From positions 1 to 48,453 of the forward strand of contig JBBDQZ010000018.1 of assembly GCA_040905705.1 (NCBI GenBank): 48,453 nt of DNA, read 5' to 3'. Below are positions 15,689 through 24,992 of the stretch, in pieces. The notes below the pieces were generated by a model that made no database searches, had not been told where the DNA came from, and was given only the letters and a program-made list of their open reading frames with translations. Position 1 is the first letter of the stretch; the number at the start of each line of letters is the position of its first letter. This DNA is from JBBDQZ01 sp040905705. Its GTDB lineage: Bacteria > Bacteroidota > Rhodothermia > Balneolales > Natronogracilivirgulaceae. A program made the translations under genes and the position numbers.

Positions 15689-16951
15689 CTACCGCCGCCA
15701 TAACTTCCACCCGATCCAAATTGTTACAGACAACACCAGCGCTGTGGCATAAAAAGGGAGATATACCATCATCCCAAAAAGAAGACCTCCCCAGGTGGGG
15801 CCGATCGCCCTGCCCAGGCCGGACAATCCCTGAGACAATCCCATCATGGCACCATAACTGTTCAATCCGGCTTCTTTGGAAATCAGGCTGTTGATGGTGG
15901 GCAAATTAAGGCTGTGTCCCAGTGCCATCACACTAAGAAAAACCGTAAGCAGGGAAACCGATTGTGACCAGGCAATAGCGCCAAGTCCAAGTGTCATGAG
16001 AATGTTCCCTGTAAAAAAAAGACCCGTTTCAGAAAACCATCGGCTGAGCGGACGAATAAGCCCGCCCTGAACGATGACGGCAATCAATCCGATATAGAAA
16101 AACTGCATGCCAACCTGTTCTGGTGTCATCTCCAGCATCACTTCTGCGAATAGCGGGAAAGCACTATAAAGACTGGCTTGCGCAAACGATAGCAGGAAAA
16201 CCGCACCAAGTAGAAACAGTATGGGTCCACCACTTGATTTTTGTTCGATTGAGAGGCGCCGCCAGAATTCAGGCATGAAAACACTGGGACGAATACCGGA
16301 TTGTGAAGAGGGGGACTGATTCCCGTCAGCTGAAATCGTCGTGTCTACTGTTTCCGGCAGATAAAACAACACTAACAGAAAACTGCAGAACGACAAAAAC
16401 GCAGCAAAGAAGCCCGGGAGCCCGAACCGGTACAGTGCCATCCAGTCGGCGAGGCCGGCCAGGCCGGCCGATGCCACCCATTCCTGAAATGCCGGATGAA
16501 TAAGCCCGGAAGCCAGCGCCGGACCCAGCACAAACCCGATGCCGAACGCTGCACCGATCAGTCCCATTCCCCTGGCACGGTCTTCGTCTGTAGTAACATC
16601 TGCGATGTAGGCCTGTGCAGCGGCAATGTTTCCACCCATTACCCCGGCCACCAGACGCGAGAGAAACAAAACAAAAAGGGAACCTGCCAATCCGAACATG
16701 ACATATGCAGCCACGGCGCCGGCCGTGCTCAGCAGCATAATAGGCCTGCGTCCTAAGCGATCAGACCAGCTTCCCCAGATCGGGGAAAAAAACAACTGAG
16801 CAACCGAATAAATGCTGTATAACAAGCCGATCACCACCGGAGTGGCCGCAAACTCCCGTGCATAAAAAGGTAACAGCGGGAGCACCAGGCCAAAGCCGAT
16901 CAGGTCGATCAGCACGACCAGAAAAACCGTGGCGAGCGAACCCTTTTTCAA
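15689..16951 (-). CDS. MFS transporter, TetA-like, coupled to hemL
   Basis: A 420-residue major facilitator with about 12 hydrophobic segments. Motif A is GSWSDRLGRRP between the second and third segments, and the motif C-like GAAFGIGFVLGPALAS lies in the fifth. This pattern is typical of the DHA1 drug:H+ antiporters related to TetA. The start is a TTG at 16951 that overlaps the hemL stop (TTGA), so the two genes are translationally coupled on the minus strand. The substrate is unknown. The coupling allows the guess that it exports a tetrapyrrole intermediate or a related metabolite, but general drug efflux is at least as likely. Confidence 0.9.
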   Translation of the reverse strand: MKKGSLATVFLVVLIDLIGFGLVLPLLPFYAREFAATPVVIGLLYSIYSVAQLFFSPIWGSWSDRLGRRPIMLLSTAGAVAAYVMFGLAGSLFVLFLSRLVAGVMGGNIAAAQAYIADVTTDEDRARGMGLIGAAFGIGFVLGPALASGLIHPAFQEWVASAGLAGLADWMALYRFGLPGFFAAFLSFCSFLLVLFYLPETVDTTISADGNQSPSSQSGIRPSVFMPEFWRRLSIEQKSSGGPILFLLGAVFLLSFAQASLYSAFPLFAEVMLEMTPEQVGMQFFYIGLIAVIVQGGLIRPLSRWFSETGLFFTGNILMTLGLGAIAWSQSVSLLTVFLSVMALGHSLNLPTINSLISKEAGLNSYGAMMGLSQGLSGLGRAIGPTWGGLLFGMMVYLPFYATALVLSVTIWIGWKLWRR

Positions 16952-18255
16952 CGGACTGCCCCGGCTTCTGTCAAACGGGAAAGCACATGATCGGCGGCTT
17001 CAACGGTCTCGCGGATCACCGATTCATCATGACAGTGCGATACAAACCAGGTTTCATAGGCTGACGGTGGCAAATAAACCCCCTGTTCCAGCATGCCATG
17101 AAAAAACCTGCTAAAAAAATCGGTATCGGTGCAACTTACATCGGCAAAACTTTCGACCTGGCCCCGGCAGAAGAAAAATCCGAGCATAGAGCCGACCCGG
17201 TTACCGGTCACAGTGATGCCATGATTATCGAAGACTGCCTGCAACTTTTGTTGCAGATCGCCTGTTTGCTGCTCCAAATCATCATAAATAGACGGGTGCT
17301 CGTCGAGTACAGTCAACAGTGTGAGTCCGGCGCTCATGGCTACAGGATTCCCTGAAAGCGTTCCCGCCTGATAAACGGGTCCGTCCGGAGCCACTACTTT
17401 CATCACCTCGTCACTTCCACCGAATGCACCCACCGGCATGCCGGCACCGATCACTTTGCCAAAAGCCAACAGATCGGGCATAATACCAAAACGTTCAACA
17501 GCTCCCCCACGAGCAATCCGGAAACCGGTCATGACTTCGTCATAGATCAGCAATGTACCGTGCTCGTCACACAATTTTCGGATCCCTTCCAAAAATCCGG
17601 TACGTGGAGGTACACATCCCATATTTCCGGCCACAGGTTCCAGAATAATGCAGGCCACCTTACCTCGGTTCTGTTCCAGCAACATTCGCACGCTGTTAAG
17701 ATCATTATAATCGGCGGTAAGCGTATCCTTTGCTGTTCCGGCCGTTACCCCCGGGCTGCTCGGATGACCGAGTGTCAAGGCACCGCTTCCGGCCTTGATC
17801 AGAAATGAGTCCCCGTGTCCGTGATAACATCCTTCAAATTTGATCATCTTGTCGCGACCGGTAAATCCCCGGGCAACACGGATAGCACTCATACAGGCCT
17901 CGGTTCCGGAGTTGGTCATGCGTACCTTGTCGAGACCAGGTACCATACCACAAACCCTTTCGGCCATTTCGTTTTCCAGACGGGTTGGTGCACCGAAAGA
18001 GGTGGAACCAGCGACGGTTTTTTTCACAGCCTCAACAACGGCCGGATATGCATGGCCAAGAATCATCGGACCCCAGGAACCGATATAATCGATCAATTTA
18101 TTACCGTCTTCATCATAAAGATAAGCACCCTCTGCACGAGCCATAAAGAGCGGAGTGCCGCCAACAGCTTTGAAAGCCCGGGCAGGTGAATTTACCCCTC
18201 CGGGGATAACGTTTTTAGCTCGTTCAAATAGGGCCTGGCTTTCCGCGTATGACAT
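16948..18255 (-). CDS. hemL: Glutamate-1-semialdehyde 2,1-aminomutase
   Basis: A 435-residue PLP enzyme making 5-aminolevulinate from glutamate-1-semialdehyde, the second step of the C5 heme route. The PLP lysine is K267 in AFGKVIGAGMPVGAFGG, and D239/E240 in LLIYDEVMTGFR contact the cofactor. KFEGCYHGHGDSFL and TNSGTEACMSAIRVAR are standard family blocks. The length matches the family (about 425-435). It is separated from the other minus-strand hem genes by the porin-like, CusF-like and RRM genes, and is followed by an overlapping MFS gene. It probably has its own promoter in the 185-nt gap upstream. Confidence 0.97.
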   Translation of the reverse strand: MSYAESQALFERAKNVIPGGVNSPARAFKAVGGTPLFMARAEGAYLYDEDGNKLIDYIGSWGPMILGHAYPAVVEAVKKTVAGSTSFGAPTRLENEMAERVCGMVPGLDKVRMTNSGTEACMSAIRVARGFTGRDKMIKFEGCYHGHGDSFLIKAGSGALTLGHPSSPGVTAGTAKDTLTADYNDLNSVRMLLEQNRGKVACIILEPVAGNMGCVPPRTGFLEGIRKLCDEHGTLLIYDEVMTGFRIARGGAVERFGIMPDLLAFGKVIGAGMPVGAFGGSDEVMKVVAPDGPVYQAGTLSGNPVAMSAGLTLLTVLDEHPSIYDDLEQQTGDLQQKLQAVFDNHGITVTGNRVGSMLGFFFCRGQVESFADVSCTDTDFFSRFFHGMLEQGVYLPPSAYETWFVSHCHDESVIRETVEAADHVLSRLTEAGAVR

Positions 18256-18440
18256 ATTTCTGACAGGTTTTCCGGTTTAACAGCATGTCGATTCATGATG
18301 CTGGCAGCTGAAAATCGATTCACAGATTTAGCCTGCAGTCGGTTTTTCAACAGACCTGAAGGATACAAAAAATCCTGTAGAAATAGGAGTACGCTTCATG
18401 ACGATCCAATTATCCGTCCCTTCACATAAAACGGGATCCT

Positions 18441-19490
18441 TTAGAAGAGCACGTTTGCATTAAGCGTCAAGCCGTATTGCGCATCTTCGCCTGTTCCCGG
18501 AAAATATATATCGAAATTAGTTTCAATCGATACCACTGAAGTGGCGAACTTTTTGACGCCCAGGGTGATCTGACTGCCTTCCAGGGCATCGATTTCCGAA
18601 TGCATCCATTGTTGCCAGCGGATCAAGCCAAGTATATCATCGGCAACATAATACCCGGTTGTAAGATAGTAACCATGAAGGGTGGCACTATTGTTGATAT
18701 TCACACTGCTGTAACTACCAAGCAGATATTCTGCTGCCAGTAAAAAGCTCTGGTCATCATATCGCACATCTGCTCCAACGATCGTGCGATCCACACTGCC
18801 AATCAATCCGGGAGGAGATTGTGTTACTTCGCCATAGGAGGCATTCACTCCCAACGTTGCTGCATCGTTTGCAAGGGGCAGGGCTGTTTCAAGCCTTGCA
18901 AGCACAAAAAAGACATTATTGTCATTGATTTGTACTCCTGTCCCATTAAAAATCCCGGTGTAATAGGAAAGGGATCCAAGCTCACCCAGTGCGGCAATGC
19001 CTATTTCGCGACGGACACCCAGCATTCCAAGCAATCGGGAACGATCAACAAAGTCGTGGGATACGGGATTTGGAATAAAGTCGGCACTCATTCGAGGCTT
19101 CATCGCACCACCCTGAATGCTTAGCGCGTCGCTGCGCCGCCATCCAATGTACGCGTCCAATAACGCCGGTTGTTGAACCAAATTGGAAAGAGCGTTGTAG
19201 TAAAAATTATTATCCAGATTACCACTGACACCAATACGTACATTGGGGACCTGAAAAGTACGACCGCCTTGAAATCCAGTATTGCGGATCGAGTAACGGG
19301 CTCTGCTTTGCATCAGTACGCCCACCGAAAAGTAGTCTTGCTTCAGATTTTGCCTTAACTGTTCTTCCTGGTATTGTGCAGTCGCTGTAGAACCAAAAGC
19401 AGATATTAATATAAACAACACTGGAAATACCGGAATCGTTATTCTGGTTAATAGCTGTATAAAAAACGTACTGGAATAAAACTTTTCCAT
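18441..19490 (-). CDS. Porin-like outer membrane protein (phosphate-selective porin O/P type)
   Basis: A 349-residue outer membrane barrel candidate. From the ATG at 19490 there is a signal peptide (FFIQLLTRITIPVFPVLFILISAF) cleaved near ATAQ, then alternating amphipathic strands ending in a terminal phenylalanine (LTLNANVLF). Blocks such as FQVPNVRIGVSGNLDNNFYYNALSN, DAYIGWRR and GAMKPRMSADF resemble the OprO/OprP-like porins of Bacteroidota. I chose 19490 because GAGGG lies 8 nt upstream; the in-frame ATG at 19505 has no such site. Solute specificity is unknown. It sits between hemL and the CusF-like gene with no clear functional link. Confidence 0.78.
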   Translation of the reverse strand: MEKFYSSTFFIQLLTRITIPVFPVLFILISAFGSTATAQYQEEQLRQNLKQDYFSVGVLMQSRARYSIRNTGFQGGRTFQVPNVRIGVSGNLDNNFYYNALSNLVQQPALLDAYIGWRRSDALSIQGGAMKPRMSADFIPNPVSHDFVDRSRLLGMLGVRREIGIAALGELGSLSYYTGIFNGTGVQINDNNVFFVLARLETALPLANDAATLGVNASYGEVTQSPPGLIGSVDRTIVGADVRYDDQSFLLAAEYLLGSYSSVNINNSATLHGYYLTTGYYVADDILGLIRWQQWMHSEIDALEGSQITLGVKKFATSVVSIETNFDIYFPGTGEDAQYGLTLNANVLF

Positions 19491-19734
19491 AATAAATTCC
19501 CTCATTTTTTAATTAATGATACATAGAATAGATCAATCCATGAAAAATGAATAATTTACCCGAAAATGTCAAAACAGCGATCCGGGGAAACGACTTTTTA
19601 TATATAAAGCCTTCCTATGCATATTGCAACTAATCCCGTATTGGAAAGTTTTCAATTAACTCGGGTAGATTCATAGCGCTTTATTTGACTATCACTACTT
19701 TTTATCATATTACCTTACAAATTGACCTTCATCC

Positions 19735-20100
19735 ATGACTATGTTTCAAAAATCTTGCAGAATACTTGCATTCATATTAATGGCCTTTCTTATCGGCTGC
19801 AGCGGTGAGGAAACACAGGAAATCGAAGAAGTGTATCAGGTAAAAGGGCGCTACCTGAGTACGGATATAAACGGCGAGTACATCTCCGTAGTACATGAAG
19901 CCGTTCCGGATGTGATGCATAGCATGCGCATGAACATGCGAATTGAGAATGCTTCCGTAGCAGAGGGATTGGAAACCGGTGATGTTATTGCATTCGAGCT
20001 ATTTCGAACCAATGCGGGCTGGTATATCCGGAATATCGAGGTGCTGCCACCCGATACAGAACTGGATTTAGCGGAGGAACTTCGCAATCCAGGGCTTTAG
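19735..20100 (+). CDS. CusF-like copper-binding lipoprotein
   Basis: A 121-residue lipoprotein with lipobox LIGC (Cys 22). The rest fits the small OB-like beta-barrel of CusF-type periplasmic copper-binding proteins: YQVKGRYLSTDINGEYISVVHEAVP, then a Met-rich SMRMNMRI, then LETGDVIAFELF and IRNIEVL. The His of VVHEA and the MRM pair correspond to the CusF Cu(I) ligands, while the CusF tryptophan next to the metal is absent. Copper or silver binding at the envelope is therefore likely but its affinity is uncertain. No efflux pump is adjacent. It converges with the RRM gene across a bidirectional terminator. Confidence 0.75.
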   Translation: MTMFQKSCRILAFILMAFLIGCSGEETQEIEEVYQVKGRYLSTDINGEYISVVHEAVPDVMHSMRMNMRIENASVAEGLETGDVIAFELFRTNAGWYIRNIEVLPPDTELDLAEELRNPGL

Positions 20101-20132
20101 ACAAAAGCTTCTGAGGTTTCTCATTCGGATTT

Positions 20133-20168
20133 TAAAAAAAAGCGGACCCGCATGAGCCCGCTTTTTTC
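20133..20168. terminator. Bidirectional rho-independent terminator
   Basis: A run of seven A residues plus AGCGG pairs with CCGCTTTTTT (about 10 pairs, 12-nt loop), giving a U-tract on either strand. It serves both the CusF-like gene (plus) and the RRM gene (minus). Confidence 0.88.
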
Positions 20169-20194
20169 TTATTAATTCCTTTAATCAAACAAGA

Positions 20195-20488
20195 TCAATA
20201 CCTGTCGCGGCGACCTCCACCGTAACCATTATGCTCTTTTTTGGGCCGTGCCTCATTTACTACCAGTGCACGCTCCATAAATTCCGTTTCGTGAAGGTCT
20301 TCAATAGCTGCGGAAGCTTCCTTTTCATTACTCATCTCTATAAAACCGAAGCCGCGGGATCTTCCTGTTTCGCGGTCCGTAATAATTTTTGCAGAAGAAA
20401 CTTCACCATACTCAGAAAAAAGTTCCTGGAGGTGAGTTTCATTGGTTTTGAAGTTGAGATTGCCAATATAAATCGTCGTCATATTCAT
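20195..20488 (-). CDS. RRM RNA-binding protein, glycine/arginine tail
   Basis: A 97-residue protein made of one RNA recognition motif. RNP2 is IYIGNL at the N-terminus and RNP1 is RGFGFIEM near residue 45. A short Gly/Arg-rich tail (YGGGRRDRY) follows. Such single-RRM proteins are common in Bacteroidota and cyanobacteria and are often cold- or stress-responsive RNA chaperones. Possible starts are TTG 20491, ATG 20488 and ATG 20482; the last gives the family's usual MTTIYIGNL opening. The 5' leader is long and holds a 7-bp inverted repeat (20552-20578), which would fit regulation at the RNA level. Confidence 0.92.
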   Translation of the reverse strand: MNMTTIYIGNLNFKTNETHLQELFSEYGEVSSAKIITDRETGRSRGFGFIEMSNEKEASAAIEDLHETEFMERALVVNEARPKKEHNGYGGGRRDRY

Positions 20489-20551
20489 CAAATTAAAAAA
20501 TTAAGTGTTATGTAACTTGGCAATTTCAACGGAAAAAAATGTCAAAGTCGT

Positions 20552-20578
20552 CCTTTGTCAAATACATCATAACAAAGG
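20552..20578 (-). repeat. 7-bp inverted repeat upstream of the RRM gene
   Basis: CCTTTGT at 20552-20558 is the reverse complement of ACAAAGG at 20572-20578, with a 13-nt spacer, about 65 nt upstream of the RRM start. It may be an operator or leader hairpin. Confidence 0.35.
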
Positions 20579-20763
20579 CTTGTTTACGCTACCGGCAAGT
20601 CTCTCAACATTTCCGGCGGGTGTGATCACTCATCAGAGCAATCCGTAATCAACGTTAACTATCCTGCATTAAAAGCCAATTGTGTAAAGTTACGCATTAA
20701 TCACATGAGCTCAAATTATTCTTTATCAATACCCGATTCCTGCCATACGTATACGGGTCCAAT

Positions 20764-21771
20764 TTATTTCTGCAACAATTTTACTGCTTTTTCTGCCCAA
20801 TATGTAGCAATCAGATTCGCTCCTGCCCGCTTGCATGCAAGCAGGCTCTCCATCATCGCCTGTTCTTCATCAAGCCATCCTTTCTCAGCAGCGGCTTTAA
20901 TCATGGCATATTCGCCACTGACATTATAAACGACTACAGGTACTTGTACCGATTCACGCACAGCCCGAACCACATCCAGATAGGGCAAGCCCGGTTTGAC
21001 CATCACCATATCTGCCCCTTCGGCCTCGTCCATTTGCGCTTCACGAACCGCCTCCCTTACATTCGCTGGATCCATTTGATAGGTTTTTTTGTCTCCGAAA
21101 CCGGGTAAGGAATCCAGGGCATCACGAAACGGCCCATAAAAAACGGAAGCATATTTCGCACTATAGGCTAAAATTCCGGTGTTTGGTAATCCTTCGGCCT
21201 CTAATGCCCGGCGAATTTCACCGATCCGGCCGTCCATCATGTCTGAAGGTGCCACGTAATCGGTTCCGGCTCGAGCATGGCTCACCGCCATTTTCACCAG
21301 CACTTCAACCGTTTGATCATTAAGGATCTCTCCCTCATATACGATTCCGTCATGCCCATAACTTGAATACGGATCAAGTGCCACATCTGTCATAACCGTC
21401 AGTTCCGGTACCGCCTCTTTGATAAGCTTAACCGCCAGCGGCATCAGGCCTCTTTCATTTAATGCTTCCGCACCCCGATTGTCTTTCTTCTTCTCCGGTA
21501 CTTTGACAAACAGCAGGATCGCCGGTATCCCCAACTCATACCAATATACCGCTTGCTTGACCGCCATGTCCGGCGAAAATCGATAGTATTCCGGCATAGA
21601 AGGGATAGGCTCCTTAAGCTTTTTGCCCTCCGAAATAAACATGGGCGCAATAAAATCGGAGGGGCTCAGACGGTGCTCGGCAACCATGTCGCGCCGGCTC
21701 TTTCTATAGCGGTTTCGTCTTCCGCGTACCCGTGGAAATCCCGATGGAAAATGCTGATTGGGTAGGGCCAT
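20764..21771 (-). CDS. hemB: Porphobilinogen synthase
   Basis: A 335-residue enzyme that joins two 5-aminolevulinate molecules into porphobilinogen. The two Schiff-base lysines are K206 (YSAKYASVFYGPFRDA) and K259 (MVKPGLPYLDVV). The metal-site segment reads TDVALDPYSSYGHDG, with Ala/Asp/Tyr where zinc-dependent enzymes have cysteines, so it should be the Mg/K-dependent type. The N-terminal arm with PRVRGRRNRYRKSRRDMV is usual for octameric enzymes. It is the last hem gene of the minus-strand series hemH-A-C-D-E-F-B, 113 nt after hemF. Confidence 0.97.
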   Translation of the reverse strand: MALPNQHFPSGFPRVRGRRNRYRKSRRDMVAEHRLSPSDFIAPMFISEGKKLKEPIPSMPEYYRFSPDMAVKQAVYWYELGIPAILLFVKVPEKKKDNRGAEALNERGLMPLAVKLIKEAVPELTVMTDVALDPYSSYGHDGIVYEGEILNDQTVEVLVKMAVSHARAGTDYVAPSDMMDGRIGEIRRALEAEGLPNTGILAYSAKYASVFYGPFRDALDSLPGFGDKKTYQMDPANVREAVREAQMDEAEGADMVMVKPGLPYLDVVRAVRESVQVPVVVYNVSGEYAMIKAAAEKGWLDEEQAMMESLLACKRAGANLIATYWAEKAVKLLQK

Positions 21772-21884
21772 ACGACAATCCTATCTTACTTTAGCTACCA
21801 TTTCTTTTAATCTGCACCAAAAACATATTTCCTCCGACTTCTTATGTATTTCAACTTACGCAATCGGTTTATCAGATTCATCCA

Positions 21885-22796
21885 TCAAACCCATTCCCTC
21901 GGATTTTTCAACACTTCCAGTAATTCCTCTTCCCTGCTGCCCGGTTTTGGTTGAACGTTGTAATCCCATCGTACTCTTGGCGGCAGGCTCATCAGAACGG
22001 ATTCTGTACGCCCACCGGTCTTAAGCCCGAAGAGCGTCCCGCGATCATAAACCAGGTTGAACTCCACATACCGTCCACGTCGCAACTCCTGAAAATAGCG
22101 CTCTTCTTCTCCCCAGGGTTCCTCCTTTCTGCGTTCCACGACAGGCAGATAGCCCGAAAGAAAAGCGTCGCCGCAGGAAGTGGTCAATTTATGCCAAAAA
22201 TCAAGATTTTGTTCTTTTTCAGCTCGTAAATAATCAAAGAATAGGCCTCCGACGCCGCGTGTTTCGCCTCTGTGTTCATTATAAAAATAACTGTCGCATG
22301 CTTTTTTGAACCGGGGATACAGCTCCGGATGATGATTATCGCAAACGGCCCGGAATGTCCGGTGAAAATGCCGTACATCTTCTTCGAACAGGTAGAACGG
22401 AGTGAGGTCGGCGCCACCGCCAAACCAGGCATCTACCATTTTGCCGCCTTTGTTATTATAAAGTTCAAAATACCTAAAATTGGAATGTACAGCCGGGATC
22501 ATCGGGCTTTCAGGATGTAGTACCAGGGATATCCCACAAGCGTAAAACCAACCTTCATTGACTCCGAACCTCTTGCGAATCAGTTCCGGCAACTCTCCGT
22601 GAACCGTGGATACATTCACACCGCCTTTCTCGAAAACACGGCCTTTTTCTATCACCCGTGACCGGCCGCCTCCGCCTCCTTCACGCTTCCAGTGATCTTC
22701 CAAAAATTCAGCCTGGCCATCCGTCTCCTCAAGAGCCGTACAGATACGGTCCTGCAGATCAAATAGCCAGTCCGTAAACGATTTTTTTATACTCAT
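21885..22796 (-). CDS. hemF: Oxygen-dependent coproporphyrinogen III oxidase
   Basis: A 303-residue aerobic enzyme that decarboxylates coproporphyrinogen III to protoporphyrinogen IX with O2. Family blocks are GGGGRSRVIEKGRVFEKGGVN (~40-60), PMIPAVHSNFRYFE (~98-111) and DAWFGGGADLTPFY (~122-135), followed by the C-terminal YDRGTLFGLKTGGRTESVLMSLPP. The length is normal. Presence of HemF rather than only HemN indicates aerobic heme synthesis. It lies between hemE and hemB, with 172 nt before hemE on the operon's 5' side. Confidence 0.98.
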   Translation of the reverse strand: MSIKKSFTDWLFDLQDRICTALEETDGQAEFLEDHWKREGGGGGRSRVIEKGRVFEKGGVNVSTVHGELPELIRKRFGVNEGWFYACGISLVLHPESPMIPAVHSNFRYFELYNNKGGKMVDAWFGGGADLTPFYLFEEDVRHFHRTFRAVCDNHHPELYPRFKKACDSYFYNEHRGETRGVGGLFFDYLRAEKEQNLDFWHKLTTSCGDAFLSGYLPVVERRKEEPWGEEERYFQELRRGRYVEFNLVYDRGTLFGLKTGGRTESVLMSLPPRVRWDYNVQPKPGSREEELLEVLKNPREWV

Positions 22797-22968
22797 AAAT
22801 AATGAACATCCTTTAAACTTCCGGAGTACAAAAAGATAAACACGCCATTAATTTGTTTTACTTATGCCTGACTCATAAAGACAGATAGAGCATCCTTGTG
22901 GTTAGTCCTGCACTTGTATTTTAGTATATAAACCATGGATGTCTAACATAATGATCAAAGCCCGGAAT

Positions 22969-24015
22969 TTATTCCGGCTCATAAGATTTCACGGCATCCA
23001 CAAATGCCCTGGCATGATCTACCGGGACTTCCGGCAATATGCCATGCCCAAGGTTTACAATATAACGATCTTTTCCAAAGCGGTCGATCATTCGTTTAAC
23101 TTGATGACGTATAACCGGAATCGGCGAAAGCAGTCGGCTGGGATCATAATTACCTTGTAGAATCACCGTATTACGGGTTGTCTGGCGCGCGTATTCCGGA
23201 CTGATCGACCAGTCTACAGATAAAGCTGTGGCTTTGGTCTTCCACGCCAACCGTTCCAGGGCATACCACGCACCTTTGGCAAAAAGTACCACCGGTGCTC
23301 CCCGCACTTCCTCGGTGATGCGTTTCAGATAAGGCATGGAAAAAATATTGAAGTCCTCCGGCCCAAGCAATCCGGCCCAACTGTCAAAAACCTGAACCGC
23401 ATGTGCTCCAGCTTCAATTTGTGCGCTCAGATAGTCAATGATTACATCCGTGAGCAGTGAAAGCAGATAATCTGCGGCTTCCGGATGCGAATAACAAAAA
23501 GCTTTGGCTTTGGAAAAATCCCTGGAACTGCGCCCTTCTACCATATAACATAACAGGGTCCATGGGGCTCCGGAAAATCCGATCAGCGGAACACGCCCGG
23601 CAAGACGCTCATTGGTAGCCTGAATCCCGGACATTACATAACTCAGTGCCTTCCTGGCATCCACCGGCTGTACAGCCATCGCCTGATCCACAGTATCTAT
23701 GGAATGATCGAGTACGGGACCGGCCCCCGGTTGTATATCAATCTTCCACCCCAGTGCACGGGGAATTACCAGAATATCCGAAAACAGGATGGCGGCGTCG
23801 GAACCTATTTCATCAACAGGAAGGCACGTGATCTCCGCTACCAGCTCCGGTGTTTCACATCTGGTGAAAAAATCGTATTTCTCCTGGAGTTTCAGGTAAG
23901 ACGGCAGATAACGGCCGGCCTGCCGCATCATCCAGACAGGCGGACGTAACACCGGTTCACCGGCAAGAGTCCGAAGGTAGAGATCATTCTGTAATGTGGT
24001 GATTGGCTCAGGCAT
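22969..24015 (-). CDS. hemE: Uroporphyrinogen decarboxylase
   Basis: A 348-residue TIM-barrel enzyme that removes four carboxyls from uroporphyrinogen III to give coproporphyrinogen III. The signature RPPVWMMRQAGRYLPSY (~24-40) supplies the arginines that bind substrate carboxylates. GFSGAPWTLLCYMVEG (~143-158) and the C-terminal NLGHGILPEVPVDHARAFVDAVK are also standard. The length is typical. A GC-rich hairpin separates it from hemD upstream (24060-24081). Confidence 0.98.
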   Translation of the reverse strand: MPEPITTLQNDLYLRTLAGEPVLRPPVWMMRQAGRYLPSYLKLQEKYDFFTRCETPELVAEITCLPVDEIGSDAAILFSDILVIPRALGWKIDIQPGAGPVLDHSIDTVDQAMAVQPVDARKALSYVMSGIQATNERLAGRVPLIGFSGAPWTLLCYMVEGRSSRDFSKAKAFCYSHPEAADYLLSLLTDVIIDYLSAQIEAGAHAVQVFDSWAGLLGPEDFNIFSMPYLKRITEEVRGAPVVLFAKGAWYALERLAWKTKATALSVDWSISPEYARQTTRNTVILQGNYDPSRLLSPIPVIRHQVKRMIDRFGKDRYIVNLGHGILPEVPVDHARAFVDAVKSYEPE

Positions 24016-24059
24016 ACAAGTAAAATATCATAATGATAAGTAATAAGAGCTTGATTCAT

Positions 24060-24081
24060 GCAACCCGGCATCCCGGGTTGC
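24060..24081 (-). repeat. Perfect 9-bp GC-rich hairpin between hemD and hemE
   Basis: GCAACCCGG at 24060-24068 pairs with CCGGGTTGC at 24073-24081 over a 4-nt loop. No T-run follows on the minus strand, so it is more likely a processing or stabilising hairpin inside the operon mRNA than a terminator. Confidence 0.6.
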
Positions 24082-24115
24082 TTCTCCATTTATGTACAAT
24101 TTGAGAAAAAAGAGA

Positions 24116-24949
24116 TTAAAATTCTGCTGAAAGCCTGATCATCTCCTCGAAGGACGGACTTGAAGCGATTTTCGGAGTTCGTCCGGTTACACGCTTCACT
24201 GCTTCTGCCGTTGTGTGACCGATGGCGATGGCTTTCCAGTCGCCCTTTGGTAAACCATACAATCGATAAAAACCTTTAACCCCGTCCGGGCTGAAAAACA
24301 ATATCGCATCCACTTTGTGTGCAAGTGGTTCCGGTTTAGTAATCTCCATTCGGCGGTATATTTCTACCTCGGTAACTTTCATCCCGTGATCCCTGCATAA
24401 CTGTGCCAACTCCTCCCGTCTGTGTGTAGCACAAAAATGAATGATCGACGGGATCCCGTCCCTAATTATTTGCCTGGCCAATGCTGCCCCGTCAGGATCA
24501 TCCGCCAACCGGAGATCGACATCAGGGAATCGATTCCGGAAAGCGTTACCGGTTTGTTCTCCCACTACATAAACCGGTGGAATAGCACCCATTCGAATGG
24601 TTGTATTTCGACCGGCGGCCTTCGGGGCAGAGCTCTTCTTCGAACCGGACAACCTGGAATTTCGGGTAGATTTCTCTGCATTTAAATATCCGTTCACCCA
24701 ATCATTCCACACCCGCCACCATCCTTCGACCCCGCGTTTGCTGGTGAATACCCAGGCACTGCTTGCGGAATTTAAAAGCACATAGTTAAAAGTTTCCCGC
24801 GACGGAGTAACCCATTGATATGTATAAACAGGGCAATAATATAACCGGATATGGTGAGTATCAGCCGTTCCGGTATCGGAGGGTTCGGGCGGGCGTGTAC
24901 AAACAACTTTCCGATGATGGCCCGATTTGATGTTATGACTTTCCAGCAT
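24116..24949 (-). CDS. hemD: Uroporphyrinogen-III synthase
   Basis: A HemD-type two-lobed protein of about 277 residues that closes and inverts ring D of hydroxymethylbilane. HemD is poorly conserved; the call rests on KVVCTRPPEP at the start, VFTSKRGVEGWW, VYVVGEQTGNAFRNRFPD, HFCATHRREELAQL, and the closing FFSPDGVKGFYRLYG and IAIGHTTAEAVKRVTGRTPKIASSPSFEEMI, plus its position right after hemC. I start at the ATG at 24949; an in-frame TTG at 24985 would add 12 residues. A Lys/Ser/Ala/Arg-rich segment (~24590-24690) inserted between the lobes is unusual. Confidence 0.9.
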   Translation of the reverse strand: MLESHNIKSGHHRKVVCTRPPEPSDTGTADTHHIRLYYCPVYTYQWVTPSRETFNYVLLNSASSAWVFTSKRGVEGWWRVWNDWVNGYLNAEKSTRNSRLSGSKKSSAPKAAGRNTTIRMGAIPPVYVVGEQTGNAFRNRFPDVDLRLADDPDGAALARQIIRDGIPSIIHFCATHRREELAQLCRDHGMKVTEVEIYRRMEITKPEPLAHKVDAILFFSPDGVKGFYRLYGLPKGDWKAIAIGHTTAEAVKRVTGRTPKIASSPSFEEMIRLSAEF

Positions 24950-24992
24950 GGATAAACAGTACCTGGCGGAAAATTTAAATGGCAAGAGTTTA

